The position numbers and the translations under genes were made by a program. A DNA stretch of 64,000 bases from Amia ocellicauda (lineage: Eukaryota > Chordata > Actinopteri > Amiiformes > Amiidae). Under the pieces are notes generated by a model. The model was given only the letters and a program-made list of their open reading frames with translations. It made no database searches and was not told the origin of the DNA. The stretch covers positions 10,798,857 through 10,862,856 of the forward strand of contig NC_089863.1 in the NCBI RefSeq assembly GCF_036373705.1, given 5' to 3'. How positions within the stretch are numbered: the first letter of the stretch is position 1; every line of letters begins with the position of its first letter. Shown one piece after another: positions 61,001-64,000 of the stretch.

Positions 61001-64000
61001 TCCAGTAGCCAGTACATCCCAGAACTTAATCTGTCCGTTTCAAAATTTGTGCTGGAGAACAAATCCCTTGCATTGTTAACTTGCCAGCTCCATGTATCAT
61101 TCCCCCAAACACAGGCCCAGCAGTCAGATTGTACCTCTGAGTATTGCAGCCTCCCACGCTGATCCATCACAGCGGTTCACTATGTTATGTTTGTGTTTCT
61201 TGCTCTCAGTCAAGTCGCCCCCAAGTGGCATCTGTGCAACAGGACCAGGCCACCTGCCATTCAAGGCCATCTTCCATGTGTGTGGGAAGGACAGTCTGGA
61301 CCAGATCCAGAAAGTGTCTGGGAAGGTGCTGAACCTGTGTGAGCAGAAGACTTTTGGATCTGTGGTGTTCCCTGCCATTGGCACAGGTGGGGGGGTTTGC
61401 TATTTATGTTATTTATTTTTGCAACGCGTAGAGGGCACATTTACTTATGCTCAGATTGTTGTTAATTGATTAGCACGCAGCAGTTTAATTGTTTGTTTTG
61501 GTCTGTGTTAGTGTTTGTGTTAGTGTTGTATTTCTCTCTTTAGGGACTTGAGGCACTTTGATGTGTATTATGTATAAATTCCACTATATGCTAAAATAGG
61601 ATAACAGCGATAATGATAATAAAGTGTATGCCACATTAATTGGACAGGTGCTGGAGGATTGAATCCCAGGGCAGTGTCTAAGGTCATGATTGACGGTTTC
61701 TCATCTGCTGTGAGAGATGGGTCGTTCCACAACCTGTCCACGGTGCGCATTGTCCTGTTGCAGAGGGATGTCTTCCAGGCCTTCAAGTCCGAGGCGATGA
61801 GTCGACTGGGCAAGGGGGCCCCTCCGCCAACAGTGAGAGGTAGATGGCCACTGCAGTCAACCAGATCTCTTTGAATCTCCCGTTCAAACAGTTTAGAATA
61901 GCTATCAGGTCCAGTCAATGCCAAGCTTTCACTGACCAGGAGAAAGCCACGGCCATTGCCTCAAAGCTTTCACCCTTTGAAAATGGTAGACCTGGAGCAG
62001 AACCTGAACCAAAGGATATGAGGATGTTGGGATCTGTGCATATGTAGACAAATGTTAAATAACAGAAAGTTACATTTGGGAACTGGTCAAAGAAGATTCT
62101 TGCATGATTAAACAAAAAACAAAAAAAGCATGCTTGTGCTTTTTTTTGGAGGGGGGGGGATGATCAGGCAGACGTCAAAAGGGCAGTTGCTAAACCCATT
62201 GCTTTTACTTTTAGTGCACTGAAACAAACCAATACAAATGCAATGCACTCTTTCTGACACTGCAATTTAGACATCGTTCCCAGGTGTCTTTAAGACACTG
62301 ACTGGGCTAACCCTTTGCCTCTTCATTTCCACTTTGTAGAGTTGAGCAAGAACCTGTTAAAGCTGGTGCAGAAGCGAGGCAATCCCCCTTCCAGCAGCCC
62401 CGACAGGGGCCCCAAGCGGTCGTTCTCCACCCCCAATGTACCGTTTAACCCGGCCGTGCTGGATGTGATCGGCCGCAAGAGAGAAGATGTGAGGAAAGCC
62501 CGTGAGGAGCTGGAATCCATCTTCGAGAAGCTGTTATGCGAGAGGGAGATCGTGGAAGAGGAGGTGTCCATGCTGGCGGATGAGGACATCGACCAAATCC
62601 TGAAAAGAGCCACCAGCCTGAAGGTCACCATCACACCAGGACGGCGGCTGGGTATACACATCATTAGAGGTCTCAAGGAGGAGGTTCTGGATGTGGTGGA
62701 GTTGGTAAAGTCATCCCAGAACAAGTCCCTGTTGAAGCAGGTGGAGGAGAGGCAGCAGGCCCTGATGGCTATGAGTGTGCGGTGGAGCTTCGAGAACCCC
62801 AGCGGCTGGCACACCTTTGACCTGGAGGCCAACTACCTCCTGGAGATCAGTTACCAGAAGAAAGATGGACCAGTGAACGTCAGTGATGGACAGGGGGATA
62901 TGTTGCGGGTGGACCTTGACCGAAAAGAGGCAACCAGCTGGCTGACCTCACAAACCTATAGGGTCTGCAGGAAGGAGAACAAACAAGGTGAGGCTTGTTT
63001 GTTTTTAGCTGCTTTCCCAATCACGTGTCGGTGGAGGAAGTTCTGTTTTGTTTTTGTCATGTTCTGTAGTGGGGGAGGTGGGTCACAGCACCGTGCAGGC
63101 TAGGATACAGGATATCAATATGACCTTTGGATTTAACCAGAAAAATGATTTAACAGGTGTTCCAAACAAGGAACAGGCAGCTTGAATGGTGTCTGAAGGT
63201 AAAGTATATTTTAGAGCTAGTCTTTAGATTATTTCTTTACAGACTGGGGGATTTTAATGTGAGGATCAGTTGCACTTATTTAATTTCACCATGCTACAGA
63301 TCTGATGAGACAAGTTTTGATCCATGAGATTTATGAGTTCCGCTCTTCTCTTCCCTTCTGTAGATGCATTGTGATTATGTGGTCTGATGTTGTGCAATTG
63401 GGTCTTTTACTTCAGCCAAGGCTTTGTTGTTTTATTTTCCCTGAGCAGATTTTAGTTTCCCAAATAACTGGGACTCTATGGCCAATAGGGAGATACTGAA
63501 GAAAGTTGTTCTTCAGCCCAATTCTGCAGAGTACCAGCAAGTGGCCACTGGCTTTCTACAGTCTGCAGCACAGAGGACCATAAAACAAGTGAGTATAGGC
63601 TACTCACATGATGTGTGAGTGTGTCTGTGTGTGTGAGTGAGTCTATAAGAGTGTGTGAATGTGAGAGTGTGTGAAATGGAGGAAATTGTGAGTGAACTGT
63701 ACTGTAAACCGGCTGTGCTTTTGCTGGAACAGAAGCCTGTTCAGAATGAAGTCCATCAGCATGTCATGGGCCAACCTTATCACTAGCCCACAGTGCCTTT
63801 GGGAGGAAACTGGAGGCTGGAAGGCACTGCCTGAACTAACAGAACTTGCCCAGACATGACTCCAGGAGAGACAGAATCGTGATGTGTAGTACAGCTTTTA
63901 AAATAAGGCAGTTGCTTGGGTACCATTCTTGTCTTGGGAAGAAATGGGGGCCTATTTATTCTAATTTATTTCACCCTGGCAAGAGCTGCTGACAGAGCTC
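55047..64000 (+). CDS. parp14: PARP14-like mono-ADP-ribosyltransferase (3' end beyond window)
   Basis: Eleven coding exons, GT-AG with consistent phases: 55047-55218, 56013-58294, 58552-58791, 59016-59240, 59663-59729, 59793-60002, 60831-60890, 61210-61386, 61648-61839, 62340-62987 and 63449-63588, giving 1471 residues so far. The N-terminus (MEKYQYPIVFEVSG) fits the PARP14 RRM-like start. A long KH-like region (about 60-600) follows, encoded by the giant exon 2. Macro domain 1 is at about 600-790 (GDITQERVEAIVNASNEDL), macro 2 at about 805-970 and macro 3 at about 1035-1205 (GDILQERVDVIVNSTD). The WWE domain is near 1356-1430 (RWSFENPSGWHTFDLEANYL). The catalytic domain begins near 1425 (FPNNWDSM). 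The core exons lie beyond 64000. PARP14 proteins transfer single ADP-ribose units and bind ADP-ribose through macro domains, in immune and stress signalling. Macro 2 lacks the NA-N motif (VDVLVSAM). The parp14 name is by domain order. Fish have several such paralogues. Confidence 0.92.
63589..64000 (+). other. Intron of the PARP14-like gene to the window end
   Basis: A GT/GA-rich stretch at about 63610-63680 is followed by non-coding sequence. I find no segment resembling the next PARP catalytic exon, so it must lie further downstream. Confidence 0.6.

Overview
The window is a nuclear locus of a ray-finned fish. The genes have many short exons with GT-AG introns. The intergenic DNA carries fish-type Tc1/mariner elements, a DIRS retrotransposon, LTR fragments and long AAT/ATT microsatellites. 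I cannot name the species. A non-acanthomorph lineage is possible but unproven.

Three protein-coding genes can be rebuilt with every intron phase consistent. (1) A kelch-like gene resembling KLHL33, minus strand, 10365 to 4816, 5 coding exons and 771 codons plus stop, with two BTB-like segments, a BACK domain and five visible kelch Gly-Gly blades. (2) An SLC12 Na-Cl cotransporter of the NCC clade (slc12a3/slc12a10 type), plus strand, 25591 to 36318, 26 coding exons and 1065 residues. (3) A PARP14-like mono-ADP-ribosyltransferase, plus strand, from 55047 past the window end; 11 coding exons and 1471 residues are visible, covering three macro domains, a WWE domain and the start of the catalytic domain.

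Between the genes lie relics. A decayed PARP14-like paralogue on the minus strand (38245-42500) has frameshifts and has lost its catalytic core. A second, more degraded copy of the same segment lies at about 48090-49230, followed directly by a DIRS retrotransposon. Remnants of SLC12 sequence occur at about 16728-16798 and 20256-20407, pointing to a lost or rearranged SLC12 neighbour. Two tRNA genes (Ile-AAT, Leu-TAA) are present.

The mobile DNA is the most active part. Four 1.2-kb copies of one Tc1/mariner family are present, three with an uninterrupted 346-residue transposase whose D-to-E spacing is 36 residues (DD36E). One of these sits in an SLC12 intron. A second, DD34E family has one full-length copy (39352-40950) with an intact ORF and a long palindrome containing TATA boxes, and one internally deleted copy. 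A third family appears as two copies with the same internal deletion junction. A fourth Tc1 end is nested in the DIRS element.

The genes share no evident pathway: ubiquitin-ligase adaptor, renal/gill-type salt transporter, and interferon-linked ADP-ribosylation. I see no clear undescribed system. The most notable signals are the decaying PARP14-like array, recent DD36E activity, the deletion-derived transposon lineage and a hybrid-ended element at 43530-43988.
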